A stretch of DNA of 34,296 nucleotides from Desulforamulus aquiferis (GTDB taxonomy: Bacteria > Bacillota > Desulfotomaculia > Desulfotomaculales > Desulfotomaculaceae). The notes under the pieces were generated by a model. It was given only the letters and a program-made list of their open reading frames with translations. It was not told the origin of the DNA and did no database searches. Location of the stretch: positions 77,405 through 111,700 of the forward strand of contig AWVY01000043.1 in NCBI GenBank assembly GCA_004143605.1. The letters run 5' to 3'. The translations under genes were made by a program, and so were the position numbers. Of the stretch, positions 21,032 through 29,593 are shown piece by piece. The stretch's first letter is position 1. Every line of letters starts with the position of its first letter.

Positions 21032-21075
21032 GCTGAAGCCGTAACCCTTTCAAGTAAAAGGGCTGCGGCTTCAGC
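21032..21075 (+). other. Intercistronic hairpin between the surface-protein gene and apbE
   Basis: GCTGAAGCCG with CGGCTTCAGC, continued by CCCTTT / AAAGGG, gives a long stem. There is no proper T-run after it, so it is either a weak terminator or an mRNA processing or stability element that would keep apbE in the Fur-controlled unit. Confidence 0.6.
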
Positions 21076-21116
21076 CATGATGTTTAAAATGTTCTATTTG
21101 TCATGAGGTGATGATG

Positions 21117-22166
21117 ATGCGCTGGCCTTTGGTAATAGGTTTTTCATCTTGCTATTTGTACCAGGCTGCGGACAATCCAGTGTTTTACAAGAAGTTATAG
21201 ATGAAAGATTTATGATGGATACCCTAGTTAAGATTATCGTGCTTTGTGAGGACAAGCAGCAGGGAAAAGCCGCGTTAGAAGCTGCCTTTGCGGAATTTGA
21301 GAGGATTAGCATACTAACGAATCGTTTCCCCCAGGGCAATGGGAGTTCTGACTTGGGTGATGTGATGCTGGCAAATAAAAATTCAGGCCTAAAACCTGTC
21401 AAGGTTAGCAACGATACCTTTGCTATTTTAGAACACTGCTATTATTATGGGCAGCTAAGCGACGGAGCCTTTGATGTGTCAGTTGGCCCAGTTATGGAAC
21501 TTTGGGGCTTTGGCGGTAGTCAGAGAGTGCCGACTGATGCTGAAATTATGCAAACCCTAGATTTGGTGGGTTATCAAAAGATATTGCTTGAGCCACAACA
21601 AAAAACCGTTTATTTAACTAAGCGGGGTATGGGTATCGATTTAGGTAGTGTGGCGAAGGGGTATGCCACTGATCAGGCGGTTGAGGTGTTGAAAAAATGG
21701 GTATCAAACATGCCTTGGTCAATGCTGGGGGAATATTTACGCCCTAGGCGGCAAAGCAGATGGCTCACCCTGGCGGGTGGGTATTCAGGATCCACGCAAT
21801 CGGCAAGGTTTGGTGGCCATTGTTTCAGTTAAAGATGCGGCGGTGGTGACATCAGGGGATTACCAACGTTATTTTGAGGAGGCTGGGGTACGCTACCACC
21901 ATATTTTGAATCCCGCTACGGGCAAGCCAGCCAGAGAGGTTATGCAAACCACAGTTCTGGGGGCTTCGGCCACCGATGCAGATATTTTATCGACAATTTT
22001 GTTTGTCTTGGGACCGAAGCAAGGGATAGATTTCTTACAGGAGGTTCAGGATACCCAAGCCATATTTATCACACCGGACAAACAAATTACCATGACGAAT
22101 CAACTCACAAAGCAACTAGAATTTACCGGGGAAGATGGTTATCGGATTACAATTCATAAAAAATGA
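21117..22166 (+). CDS. apbE: FAD:protein FMN transferase ApbE, lipoprotein form (three frameshifts)
   Basis: Transfers FMN from FAD onto Ser/Thr of extracytosolic proteins. ATG 21117 is preferred among three in-frame ATGs for its spacing from GAGGTG. The restored start is hydrophobic and ends in lipobox VPGCGQ, so the enzyme is membrane-anchored outside the cell. Family motifs: RFMMDTLVKI, LSDGAFDVSVGPVMELWGFG, GIDLGSVAKGYATDQAVEVL, a restored ALVNAGG-NIYALGG region, VTSGDYQRYFEEAGVRYHHI, NPATGKPAREV, and ATDADILSTILFVLG. Breaks near 21143 (T), 21696 (A) and 21738 (A) are base losses. It lies directly downstream of the FMN_bind surface protein, which is the obvious substrate, and four genes of one module follow in order. 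Confidence 0.93.
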
Positions 22167-22180
22167 CGCCAGGTGAACTA

Positions 22181-22540
22181 ATGAAAAAATTAAATTATTA
22201 CCTAACAATCGGCTTTCTGGGTTTGGTTTTACTCAGTGCAGCGGGGTTATATCTGACGCAGTACAGGGGAGCAGAGCAAGCTTTGTTCTTGGAAATACAT
22301 AAGGATGGTCAGTTATATAAGAAAATTCCTTTTGCGGCAGGTGACCAGGAAATCAAGGTTACTGATGAAGCGGGACATTATAATCTAATAGAAATCAAGG
22401 CGGGCCAGGCTCGGGTGAAGCAAGCGGACTGCCCGAACCAAGTATGTGTTAACGCCGGCTGGCTGAACAAACCCAACCAAATCACCTTTTGCGCCCCCAA
22501 TAAAGTGAAGGTTAAGCTGACAGGGCAAGGAATAATCTAG
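22181..22540 (+). CDS. NusG-domain-II membrane-anchored protein (EetA-like)
   Basis: Intact 119-residue protein. ATG 22181 is chosen over 22163 because AGGTGA lies just before it and the N-terminal membrane segment starts at once (MKKLNYYLTIGFLGLVLLSA). The rest is an extracytosolic NusG-II (COG5341) domain with conserved cysteines in ADCPNQVCVNAGW and FCAPNKVKV. COG5341 proteins typically sit next to Gx transporter genes and ApbE and resemble EetA of flavin-based extracellular electron transfer systems (family knowledge, from memory). The apbE stop is 15 bases upstream and the Gx gene follows after 43 bases. Confidence 0.85.
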   Translation: MKKLNYYLTIGFLGLVLLSAAGLYLTQYRGAEQALFLEIHKDGQLYKKIPFAAGDQEIKVTDEAGHYNLIEIKAGQARVKQADCPNQVCVNAGWLNKPNQITFCAPNKVKVKLTGQGII

Positions 22541-22583
22541 ACGCCACTTCATATTAAAGGTAATCAAATAGGGGGAATGAAAA

Positions 22584-23214
22584 ATGAAGACCAAACGTAT
22601 CTTACTTATTGCTTTATTTATTTCCCTGGCGGCAGTCCTTAGTATCGTGGAGAGGTCTATCATCATCCCCCCGCACCCGGTGTAAAGCTGGGCTTGGCCA
22701 ACGTAATTACATTACTATCCATTATCATGTTGGGGCATAAAGATGCTTTATTGGTGGTGCTCCTGCGTTGTGTTTTAGCAACCTGGTGGGTGGGAATCCG
22801 GTCAGTTTTTTATTCAGCATTACCGGAGGATTGTTTAGCACCTTGGTCATGGTGCTGTTGTGGAGAAATCTCAGCCAACACATCAGTATTGTTAATATCA
22901 GCATTATTGGGGCTGTCTGCCACAATCTAGGCCAATTATTGGTGGCCAGTTGGTTAGCCCATGAACTCTTGCTCTACAGCCTGTTACCAATCCTAATGAT
23001 TTCCGCTGTTATAACAGGTTACGTCGTGGGTGTGGTAACCAAAAGGGTTTACAAATCCCTGCAAGTCCGACAGGTCAATATAGGGACGAGAGGGACGAGG
23101 GGACAGGTACCTTGTCCCAAGGGTAAAACAAGTGTGAAAAACAATACTTCCTTGCAAGGACGGAGGATGTATGGGGATAAGAGCAGCTTTTATAAAAATA
23201 TTGGAGGTCAATAA
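22584..23214 (+). CDS. Gx transporter family membrane protein (EetB-like), two frameshifts
   Basis: COG4769 membrane protein, often annotated as heptaprenyl diphosphate synthase component I but likely a transport or electron-transfer partner. The start is ATG 22584 after GGGGGAATG. The sequence reads MKTKRILLIALFISLAAVLS, then PPAPGVKLGLANVITLLSI, GGNPVSFLFSITGGLFSTLV, GAVCHNLGQLLVASWL, and a last helix ending VVGVVTKRVYKSL. Breaks near 22673 (a C missing) and near 22772 (a frame change before FSNLVGG) are single-base losses. After KRVYKSL the ORF runs on through a GGGACGAGG...CCTTGTCCC repeat for about 45 residues, so the last part is probably not family sequence. It ends the Fur-controlled flavin module. 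Confidence 0.85.
23092..23118. repeat. 27-base palindromic repeat, copy 1
   Basis: GGGACGAGG-GGACAGGTA-CCTTGTCCC. It differs at one base from copy 2 at 26288. It lies inside the 3' end of the Gx transporter reading frame and adds residues with GQVPCP. Confidence 0.8.
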
Positions 23215-23250
23215 AGCCTGGCAAAATAATGGTAAATTAATTCTAAAACA

Positions 23251-23306
23251 TTGACTACCATAACCAAACCTGCTAATGTTAACCGTGATGTAATTTTAAG
23301 TTAACA
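23251..23306 (+). promoter_or_regulatory. bioB promoter with BirA (biotin repressor) operator
   Basis: TTGACT (23251-23256), 17-base spacer, TAATGT (23274-23279). The inverted repeat TGTTAACC-N14-AGTTAACA (23277-23306) overlaps the -10 and matches the BirA operator form TTGTTAACC-N14/16-GGTTAACAA. Biotin-bound BirA would block this promoter. Confidence 0.88.
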
Positions 23307-23318
23307 AACGGGGGGCTT

Positions 23319-24280
23319 ATGCTAAAGCTAATTGAAAAAGTCAACGTTGGTAATCAAATAAGTTTTGAAGAAGCATTGTATCTGGCCGGACTTGAAGGAC
23401 GTGAATTATTTGAGTTAATATCCGCGGCTTGTCGAATTACCGCAAAATTTTGTGGCAGCGGGATAGATACGTGTTCCATCATTAATGCCAAATCCGGGGG
23501 ATGTTTGGAGGACTGTAAATTCTGCGCCCAATCAATTCATTTTGACACGGGATGCAAGGAATACTCGTTAATGGAAGACAAGAGGATACTTCAATATGCA
23601 AAAAAAATTGAACAGAAGGGCATAAATCGTCTAGCCTTAGTTACAAGCGGCAAAGAATTGGATGATGAGGATTTTAACAGAATTATTGATACCTATCATA
23701 TGCTTAAGGAAAACACAGCCTTAAACCTGTGCGCTTCACTGGGTTTACTCGACGAGGTCAGGGCAACCGGATTAAAAAAGGCCGGAGTGACCATGTATCA
23801 CCATAATTTAGAAACTGCGGAAAGTTATTTTTCAAATATTTGTACTACCCATACCTACCAACAACGGATAAATACCATAAGGGCAGCTCAAAATGCAGGA
23901 TTAAAAGTATGCAGCGGGGGTATTATTTCAATCGGTGAGACGCTGGGACAGAGGTTGGAATTAGCCTATGAACTTAAAAGGCTTAAAGTAAATTCAGTTC
24001 CCATTAATATTCTTAACCCTATTGCCGGAACTCCTTTAGAGAGCCAACCAATTTTATCGCCTCTAGAAATCATGAAGACCATATGCCTTTTCAGGCTAAT
24101 CCTACCCGAAGCAACACTCAGGTTTGCTGGAGGGGTTAAAAACGCCCTTGGTGAGCTTAGGGTCTTAGCTATTTATCCGGAATAAATGCCGCCATACTAG
24201 GAGATTTTTTAACCACCGCCGGAGCAGATATTAATAAAGAATTGGCGCTAATAGACCAAATGAGGGTATTTACCAATTAA
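23319..24280 (+). CDS. bioB: Biotin synthase (one frameshift near the end)
   Basis: Radical-SAM enzyme inserting sulfur into dethiobiotin. ATG 23319 follows ACGGGGGGC. The CxxxCxxC cluster motif is in [13 protein letters not shown], with SAM-binding GGIISIGET and [13 protein letters not shown]. For the auxiliary cluster ligands, the E. coli Cys128 and Cys188 positions are kept ([15 protein letters not shown]) and an Arg is in LRFAGG, but the Cys97 position reads LVTSGKE, as in many anaerobe-type BioBs. The frame breaks near 24171 (expected [11 protein letters not shown]; one base missing) and resumes to [20 protein letters not shown]. No other biotin genes are adjacent, so dethiobiotin is supplied from elsewhere. 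Confidence 0.92.
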
Positions 24281-24298
24281 AAAATACTTTGTTTCCTG

Positions 24299-24358
24299 AA
24301 TGCATCAGGGACTCTTACCGCGGATAACTCGGCAAGAGTCTTTGATGCATTGTTTTTC
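24299..24358 (+). terminator. Long intrinsic terminator after bioB
   Basis: AATGCATCA / TGATGCATT plus GACTCTT / AAGAGTC form a long near-perfect stem, followed by GTTTTTCT. Confidence 0.88.
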
Positions 24359-24429
24359 TCTAAATAGAAAGGCAATATTAGATCGAGTGATGAACGAACA
24401 TAAATTGTAAAGAGCTTTACACACAGTCT

Positions 24430-24447
24430 GACGTTTCTCCTGCCACC
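24430..24447 (-). repeat. Fragment of the GGGGACGTTTC repeat family
   Basis: An 18-base exact match, in reverse orientation, to the right half of the 65-bp tandem repeat units at 29891-30020 (GGTGGCAGGAGAAACGTC on the minus strand). It lies between bioB and the cytochrome genes. Confidence 0.75.
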
Positions 24448-24500
24448 ACCAGAACTTTGCCAGTGCCAGTGAACTTAGCTATAAAAATGTTACTCCTGGT

Positions 24501-24506
24501 TATAAT
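24501..24506 (+). promoter_or_regulatory. Candidate -10 of the cytochrome operon
   Basis: TATAAT 62 bases upstream of the cytochrome c start. No good -35 is visible, so this is tentative. Confidence 0.3.
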
Positions 24507-24567
24507 AAATTTACTACAAAATTGTTATAAAAATGCAAAAACTTTTCTATTTGAAAGGGAGAATAGT

Positions 24568-25577
24568 ATGAAACAAAAATGGACTTTTTTTCTAACTTTA
24601 ATGACTATTTTTGGTGTATTAATAATATCAGGATGTGCTACTGATAAGAAGATTATTGAAAATGCTTCATATATAGGTTCGGATGCATGTATCAGTTGCC
24701 ACCAAAATATCGCCGATCACTATGTCATGACAACTCACTCCCAAAGTTTTACAGGCTTAGATAAATATCCTGTAAACTGGGATCAAAATGTCACTATATG
24801 GGCTACTGCGAGGGAGAAGAGCCCCAAAGTGCAAAATTAAATTTAAAAAACTCCCTAGGAGTTATGCTGGATCACTATGTGGTCAGTAAGATAAATGGCA
24901 TTCCAGGTTTTCACAGAGTAGCTGCTTTAGAGAAAACTGATACTGGTTATGAGCTACACCCCCTAGAGCTAAAAGATGGGAATGAAAAGGAATGGGTTGC
25001 CAAAAGTTATTCCAATTGTGTAGCTTGCCATAGTCCTGGATTAGGAGTTAAAGGAGCAGGAGCAAACCGCCTTGAATCCGGTCTAAGTTGTGAAACCTGC
25101 CATGGTCCTGGAGCTGTCCATGCCCAAACAAAAAAACCAGAAACTATTATTGCTAATCAGGATGCCTGTATTAAGTGTCATACTCTTGGGGAACCAACTC
25201 AAGCTAAAGATGGGGACTTTTTGATTGCTGATACACATTACGGTGTTCGGAATTGGTTTATTTCTGACCATTACACCAGCGGTTATTTAGATTGTTTAAG
25301 TTGTCATACCCCCCATAGCACTAATAAACAGGGGAACATGCTAAAACAAGACTCCTTTAAAGACAATTGTGCTACCTGTCATGGACGTATGAAATTTAAT
25401 CAGGATGAAATAATGTGGAAAAACCCTACAGATCCTCGCGGTCATTTCACACGGGATCATAGTTTTGGCAAACTCCTTTATGATGATTTAGGGGATAATC
25501 CAGAAACTAAAGAAATTGAAATAACTAATCCTGAAGCTATTAAAACAATCAAGAACTCATCCAAAGGGGGAGAGTAA
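24568..25577 (+). CDS. Hexaheme c-type cytochrome lipoprotein (one frameshift)
   Basis: Start ATG 24568 behind AAGGGAGAA. The signal segment ends in a lipobox, LIISGC, so the mature protein is lipid-anchored outside the membrane. Six CxxCH heme sites are present: CISCH, CVACH, CETCH, CIKCH, CLSCH and CATCH. The first sits in SDACISCHQNIADHYVMTTH, typical of cytochrome c-554-like and related multiheme families. The frame breaks near 24800, where one base is missing around ATATGGGCTAC. Extra His residues could be distal ligands. The cytochrome b gene starts one base after the stop, so quinol electrons probably reach this protein; the terminal acceptor (metal, nitrogen oxide, other) cannot be read from the sequence. 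Confidence 0.88.
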
Positions 25578-25578
25578 A

Positions 25579-26286
25579 ATGATTATCCTAAACAATCTTT
25601 ATATCCAATATATTGGGTTATTAATATTAATAGCTATTGTCGGAGTACTTATTATAACTGTGGCTCATTATGTTGCAATTGGCCCTAATGCAAAGAGTTT
25701 AGGTAAATTAAAGCCGGAAATACAAAGACTTAATTTCCTAGAAATATCGTCTCATTTTATAAGAATGGCTAGCACTATCATTTTAGCCATTACTGGTATA
25801 GCCTTTGCTGTTTACAATAACCTTGGTCTAAGTTATCAATTTCTTTTACATATCCATCTTTTCTTTGCTGTGCTATTTGCCCTATCTTCATTAGTATCAA
25901 TCCTAATCTGGATTAAAGATAATACCTTTAAGAAATATGATTGGGAATGGTTTAAGGTAATGGGAGGGTATCTAACCAAAAAAGAAGTCCATATTCCCAC
26001 CGGAAAATTTAACGCAGGACAAAAACTTTTTTACTGGTTTACCACATTTTTAAGCATTTTCATCATATTCTCCGGCTATTTATTAACTTACCCTACCCAA
26101 TTCTCTGTCTACACGGTGTTATTGGCATCCAGTATTCATGGTATTTCAGCAGTTATGCTAATAGCGGGAGTTATAGGGCACATTTATTTAGGCAGCTTTG
26201 CTAACCCTGGGACAATCGGGACAATTACCCATGGTATGGTATCAAAAGAGTGGATTAAACTTCATCATCCTAAATGGAGCGATTGA
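25579..26286 (+). CDS. Di-heme cytochrome b, formate-dehydrogenase gamma-subunit-like
   Basis: Intact 235-residue membrane protein with four main hydrophobic segments: LLILIAIVGVLIITVAHYVA; a helix starting EISSHFIRMASTIILAITGI; LLHIHLFFAVLFALSSLVSI; and FYWFTTFLSIFIIFSGYLL, plus a last helix with HGISAVMLIAGVIGHIYLG. Histidines in SSHF, HIHL, IHGIS and GHIYLG fit heme b ligands. FNAGQKLFYW and the end GMVSKEWIKLHHPKW match FdnI/FdoI-type subunits. There is no dehydrogenase gene beside it, and the partner is the hexaheme cytochrome one base upstream, so the complex likely moves electrons between the quinone pool and the outside. Confidence 0.87.
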   Translation: MIILNNLYIQYIGLLILIAIVGVLIITVAHYVAIGPNAKSLGKLKPEIQRLNFLEISSHFIRMASTIILAITGIAFAVYNNLGLSYQFLLHIHLFFAVLFALSSLVSILIWIKDNTFKKYDWEWFKVMGGYLTKKEVHIPTGKFNAGQKLFYWFTTFLSIFIIFSGYLLTYPTQFSVYTVLLASSIHGISAVMLIAGVIGHIYLGSFANPGTIGTITHGMVSKEWIKLHHPKWSD

Positions 26287-26287
26287 T

Positions 26288-26314
26288 GGGACAAGGGGAC
26301 AGGTACCTTGTCCC
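26288..26314. repeat. 27-base palindromic repeat, copy 2
   Basis: GGGACAAGG-GGACAGGTA-CCTTGTCCC with perfect nine-bp arms, two bases after the cytochrome b stop, followed by TTTATTAC. Its position would let it act as a weak terminator for the cytochrome operon. Confidence 0.85.
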
Positions 26315-26373
26315 TTTATTACTAGGAGTCTTTGGATATGCTTTTATCAAACTATCGTGGGAAATAGCTAAAT

Positions 26374-26429
26374 TTCTAATTAAATTCTAATTTTTCATTA
26401 AGGATTCTCTAGTTTTCCCTCCCTATAAT
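26374..26429 (+). promoter_or_regulatory. Response-regulator-type promoter of the DUF4342 gene
   Basis: Direct repeats TTCTAAT at 26374-26380 and 26385-26391 (11-base period), followed by TTCATTA, lie upstream of TATAAT (26424-26429) with no good -35. This is the usual form of an OmpR-family activated promoter; the regulator at 27024 is the natural candidate. Confidence 0.6.
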
Positions 26430-26463
26430 AAAGATGCAAGCTAAATAAATGGAGGGAACGAAT

Positions 26464-26913
26464 ATGGCATTAAATCTAGATTTAATTGATGAGTTAAGGA
26501 AAAGAACCAATGTTAGCTATGGGGATGCAAAAGAAGCCTTGGAAAAATGCAATGGTGACTTGCTGGAGGCATTAGTATACTTAGAAAAACAAAATAAAGT
26601 TAATCCAGAGCAAAATTATAGTTTATTTAAAAACCTTTTTCACAAGGCAAACAGTACAAGATTTATTATCCACAAGAAAAACCGGACCGTTTTCGACATG
26701 TCTGTAACTGTTTCCATCATTATAACCGTATTTGCTTCTTATATTGTTATACCACTTCTGTTAATTGGCCTAGTTACAGGTTACAGAATGAAATTTGAAG
26801 GGCTGGACGGAGAAGGAATGAAAGTTAACGAAGCATTGAATAAAGTTTCTGATGCAGTAGACTCTGCCAAAAGGAAATTAGCCGATGAAGGCGAGAATAC
26901 CGCTACCTCATAA
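26464..26913 (+). CDS. UBA/TS-N-like plus DUF4342 membrane protein
   Basis: Intact 149-residue protein starting at ATG 26464 behind GGAGGG. The N-terminal ~40 residues form a UBA/TS-N-like helical bundle (LIDELRKRTNVSYGDAKEAL, then CNGDLLEALVYLEKQ), as in EF-Ts. The DUF4342 part has one transmembrane segment (VTVSIIITVFASYIVIPLLL, then IGLVTGYRM) and a short polar tail. The molecular role is unknown. Genes of this type often lie next to OmpR/HK pairs in Clostridia (recollection), and the direct-repeat promoter upstream supports that this is a target of the two-component system downstream. Confidence 0.8.
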   Translation: MALNLDLIDELRKRTNVSYGDAKEALEKCNGDLLEALVYLEKQNKVNPEQNYSLFKNLFHKANSTRFIIHKKNRTVFDMSVTVSIIITVFASYIVIPLLLIGLVTGYRMKFEGLDGEGMKVNEALNKVSDAVDSAKRKLADEGENTATS

Positions 26914-26933
26914 CCGGAAAACCAGATTATAAA

Positions 26934-26963
26934 ATAACCTACAGATGATGTAGGTTATTTTTA
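26934..26963 (+). terminator. Intrinsic terminator after the DUF4342 gene
   Basis: Perfect ten-bp stem ATAACCTACA / TGTAGGTTAT with a five-base loop, followed by TTTTT. Confidence 0.9.
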
Positions 26964-27023
26964 TAATTTCCTGGAACTCAATGGGTATAATTAGATTATT
27001 ATTTTATTTTGGAGGATAAACCT

Positions 27024-27706
27024 ATGACCGGAGCAAAAATTCTTTTAATTGAAGACGAGGTGAAAATTTCCAGATTTTTAGAGTTAGAGTTAAAGCACGA
27101 AGGATATGAGGTTGAGCAGGCCTATGATGGTAGGACCGGTTGGAGAAAGCACTTGGTGGGGAATATGATTTAATATTAATGGATATAATGCTGCCCTCTA
27201 TAAATGGTATTGAAATATTAAGGAGAATAAGAAAAAAGTCGGATATTCCGGTGATTATGTTGACAGCTAAGGATGATACTATGGACAAGGTCATGGGATT
27301 AGATACCGGTGCAGACGACTACATTACCAAGCCCTTTGCCATTGAAGAGCTGTTGGCAAGAATCAGAGTAGTTTTAAAAAGAAAAGTGTCGGTAACGAAA
27401 AACTCAATCCTACGGGCAAATGATCTGAAATTGGATTTGGATAAATACTCGGTTGCTTTAAACAATGAATCTATTGACTTGACCAAGAGAGAGTTTGAAC
27501 TTTTAAGATATCTTTTAGAAAATAAAAATATTGTACTTACAAGGGAAAGGCTTCTCGAAGCGGTATGGGGATATGATTATCCCGGTGATACAAACGTAGT
27601 AGACGTATATATTAGTTACCTTAGAAGTAAAATTGATGATAAAATTAATAAAAAGATTATTTATACCGTTCGAGGGGTGGGGTATCTCTTAAAAGATGAA
27701 GAATAA
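27024..27706 (+). CDS. OmpR-family response regulator (one frameshift)
   Basis: ATG 27024 follows GGAGGATAA. Receiver domain: acidic pair LLIEDE, phospho-aspartate in LILMDIMLPSINGIE, MLTAKDD and the KP switch in YITKPF. The winged helix follows: LTKREFELLRYLLENKN, ERLLEAVWGYDYPGDTNVVD, VDVYISYLRSKID and IYTVRGVGYLL. One base is missing near 27138 (expected RTGLEKALGGEYD). The histidine kinase gene overlaps the end by 11 bases, so translation is coupled. It likely activates the DUF4342 promoter upstream. Confidence 0.93.
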
Positions 27707-29239
27707 GCAGTCTATATTTAAAGCATTTATGCAAGTGGTAAAGGTTTTATATAGACTATTAATCATGATTATTAAGATCATACCTATGATATTTAATGCA
27801 TTGCATAAATGGTTAGTCAAAAGGCTACGATTTTCCATAACGTTCAAAATTACCACGGTATATGCAACCATTTTTACAATTATTTTACTGCTGTTTAACA
27901 TTGGCATCTGTGCTGCAGTTGCTGCTTATCTAGGGGTCAACGCTGCAGAGAACATGGGGAAAGATTATCAAATTATTGCTTCTTACTTTAGAGAAAGGGC
28001 GGCAATTCCCACAACCAATATAGATGAACTGGCAAAGATAAAGAATATTGATATTACTATATTTGCCGAGAGTAAAGAGGCTCTGTATACAACCAAGAAA
28101 GATGAAGCCTCTCTGGTGTTCTATGATAAAAATAGTGGTGGTCATGTTATCAACCCATATAAAGATTACTTTTTGGTAATAAACAAGAATCCAGCCTATT
28201 ACAATCCAAATATCTTTTATAATAATGTAACTAACGATAGGTTTTTCTTAGTTTTAAATGAAAGTATGAATTGGCGTTCGGATAATATTTATGTTCAAAT
28301 CACCGATAATTTATCAAGGGAGACACATATTCTAAGTATTCTTGTTACTGCATTGTTTAGTATAACAGTAGCAGTTATAATTGTTGTCGTTTTGATTGGC
28401 TCTAACACAAGCAAAAAATGCTTCAACCGGTGGATAAGATGACAAAAACTGTTAAGAACATCACCATAAACGCTTTGGATACAAGGCTTGATGTATCAGG
28501 GTCGCACGATGAACTTAAAGAATTGGCGGAGACCTTTAACAGTATGCTAGACAGAATACAGCGTTCCTATGAACAACAAAATCAGTTTGTTTCGGATGCT
28601 TCTCACGAATTAAGAACGCCCATTGCTGTTATTCAAGGTTATGCTAATTTGTTGGATAGATGGGGCAAAAATGATCAATCGGTGCTGGAGGAGTCCGTAG
28701 GGTCAATTAAAACCGAAGCGGAGAATATGAAAGAATTAATCGAAAAACTTCTTTTTTTGGCCAGAGGCGATAAAGGCGTACAGAAAATAGATATGGAAAA
28801 GTTTCCTCTTAACGAATTAATAGATGAAATTATCAAAGAAACCAAGCTAATAGATGCCGGTCATGATATCACAACCAATCACTGCGAAAGTATTTCTATT
28901 TATGCAGACCGTAAGCTAATTAAAGAAGCTTTGAGGGTTTTTGTCGATAACAGTATAAAATACACTCCCCAAGGCGGAAAAATAATTATTAACTGCTATT
29001 CCTTAAAGTCAGAAGCTGTACTCACCATTCAGGATACCGGTGTTGGTATTCCCAAGGGGGATTTACCCTATATATTCAATCGATTTTACCGGGCAGATAA
29101 ATCCCGGACAAAACAGACCGGCGGAACAGGGTTAGGATTAGCAATTGCCAGATGGATTATCCTTAAGCATAATGGAACCATTGAAGTAGAAAGCACAGTA
29201 AATGAAGGTACCAGAATAATCATATTTTTACCCTTATAG
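27696..29239 (+). CDS. Sensor histidine kinase (one frameshift)
   Basis: Membrane sensor of about 515 residues. An unusually long basic N-terminus (about 45 residues with a hydrophobic stretch) leads to a transmembrane helix (TVYATIFTIILLLFNIGICA), an extracytosolic sensing domain of about 140 residues, and a second helix (LVTALFSITVAVIIVVVLIG). HAMP (PVDKMTKTVKNI), HisKA (SDASHELRTPIAVIQGYANL) and HATPase boxes (VDNSIKYTPQG, DTGVGIP, GGTGLGLAIAR) follow. One A is missing from the A-run near 28416, between SNTSKK and MLQPVDKM. It overlaps the regulator gene, forming a two-component pair. The signal is unknown. Confidence 0.92.
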
Positions 29240-29255
29240 CGGTTAAAATTATTAG

Positions 29256-29324
29256 TGGCAAGGGGACGTTTCGTTTGACATATGAATGAATAGAAAGAGG
29301 TGCAGGAGAAACGTCCCCTTGCCA
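29256..29324. repeat. GGGGACGTTTC palindromic repeat (single copy)
   Basis: Perfect 17-bp inverted arms TGGCAAGGGGACGTTTC (29256-29272) and GAAACGTCCCCTTGCCA (29308-29324) flank a 35-base centre. It shares GCAGGAGAAACGTCCCC with the tandem copies at 29891-30020. It lies after the histidine kinase stop and could fold into a long hairpin in RNA. Confidence 0.85.
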
Positions 29325-29353
29325 CACCCCGGAGATATGGTTTGGTAATGCTT

Positions 29354-29593
29354 CTAATTTGTTGTTTCATTTAATATTGATTGGAAGTTTAATAATTCCA
29401 TAGGGAGAATATCAAGTGCAGTCGCAATTTTATGTATATTATCGACGGAGACATTTCTTAGACCACGTTCTATATCTGAAATATATGTTCGATGTAGACC
29501 ACAGGCAAATGCAAGCTCCTCTTGAGAAAGGCCCTTTTCGGATCTTATTTTTCTAATATTTTTTCCTAATAAAACTCTTATATTTTCAGTCAA
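29354..29593 (-). CDS. XRE-family (Cro/C1) transcriptional regulator
   Basis: Intact 79-residue HTH protein starting at TTG 29593 behind GAGGGA. It reads LLGKNIRKIRSEKGLSQEEL, then ACGLHRTYISDIERGLRNVS and IHKIATALDILPMELL, the standard five-helix XRE fold. Such short proteins are found as stand-alone repressors or restriction-modification controllers. No modification or toxin gene is adjacent, and repeats flank it on both sides. The target is unknown. Confidence 0.88.
   Translation of the reverse strand: MTENIRVLLGKNIRKIRSEKGLSQEELAFACGLHRTYISDIERGLRNVSVDNIHKIATALDILPMELLNFQSILNETTN

Noticed and set aside
22584..23214. Heptaprenyl diphosphate synthase component I as the true function of the Gx protein
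   Set aside because: The name is a legacy annotation; the sequence is a multi-pass membrane protein next to apbE and NusG-II genes, with no prenyl synthase partner.
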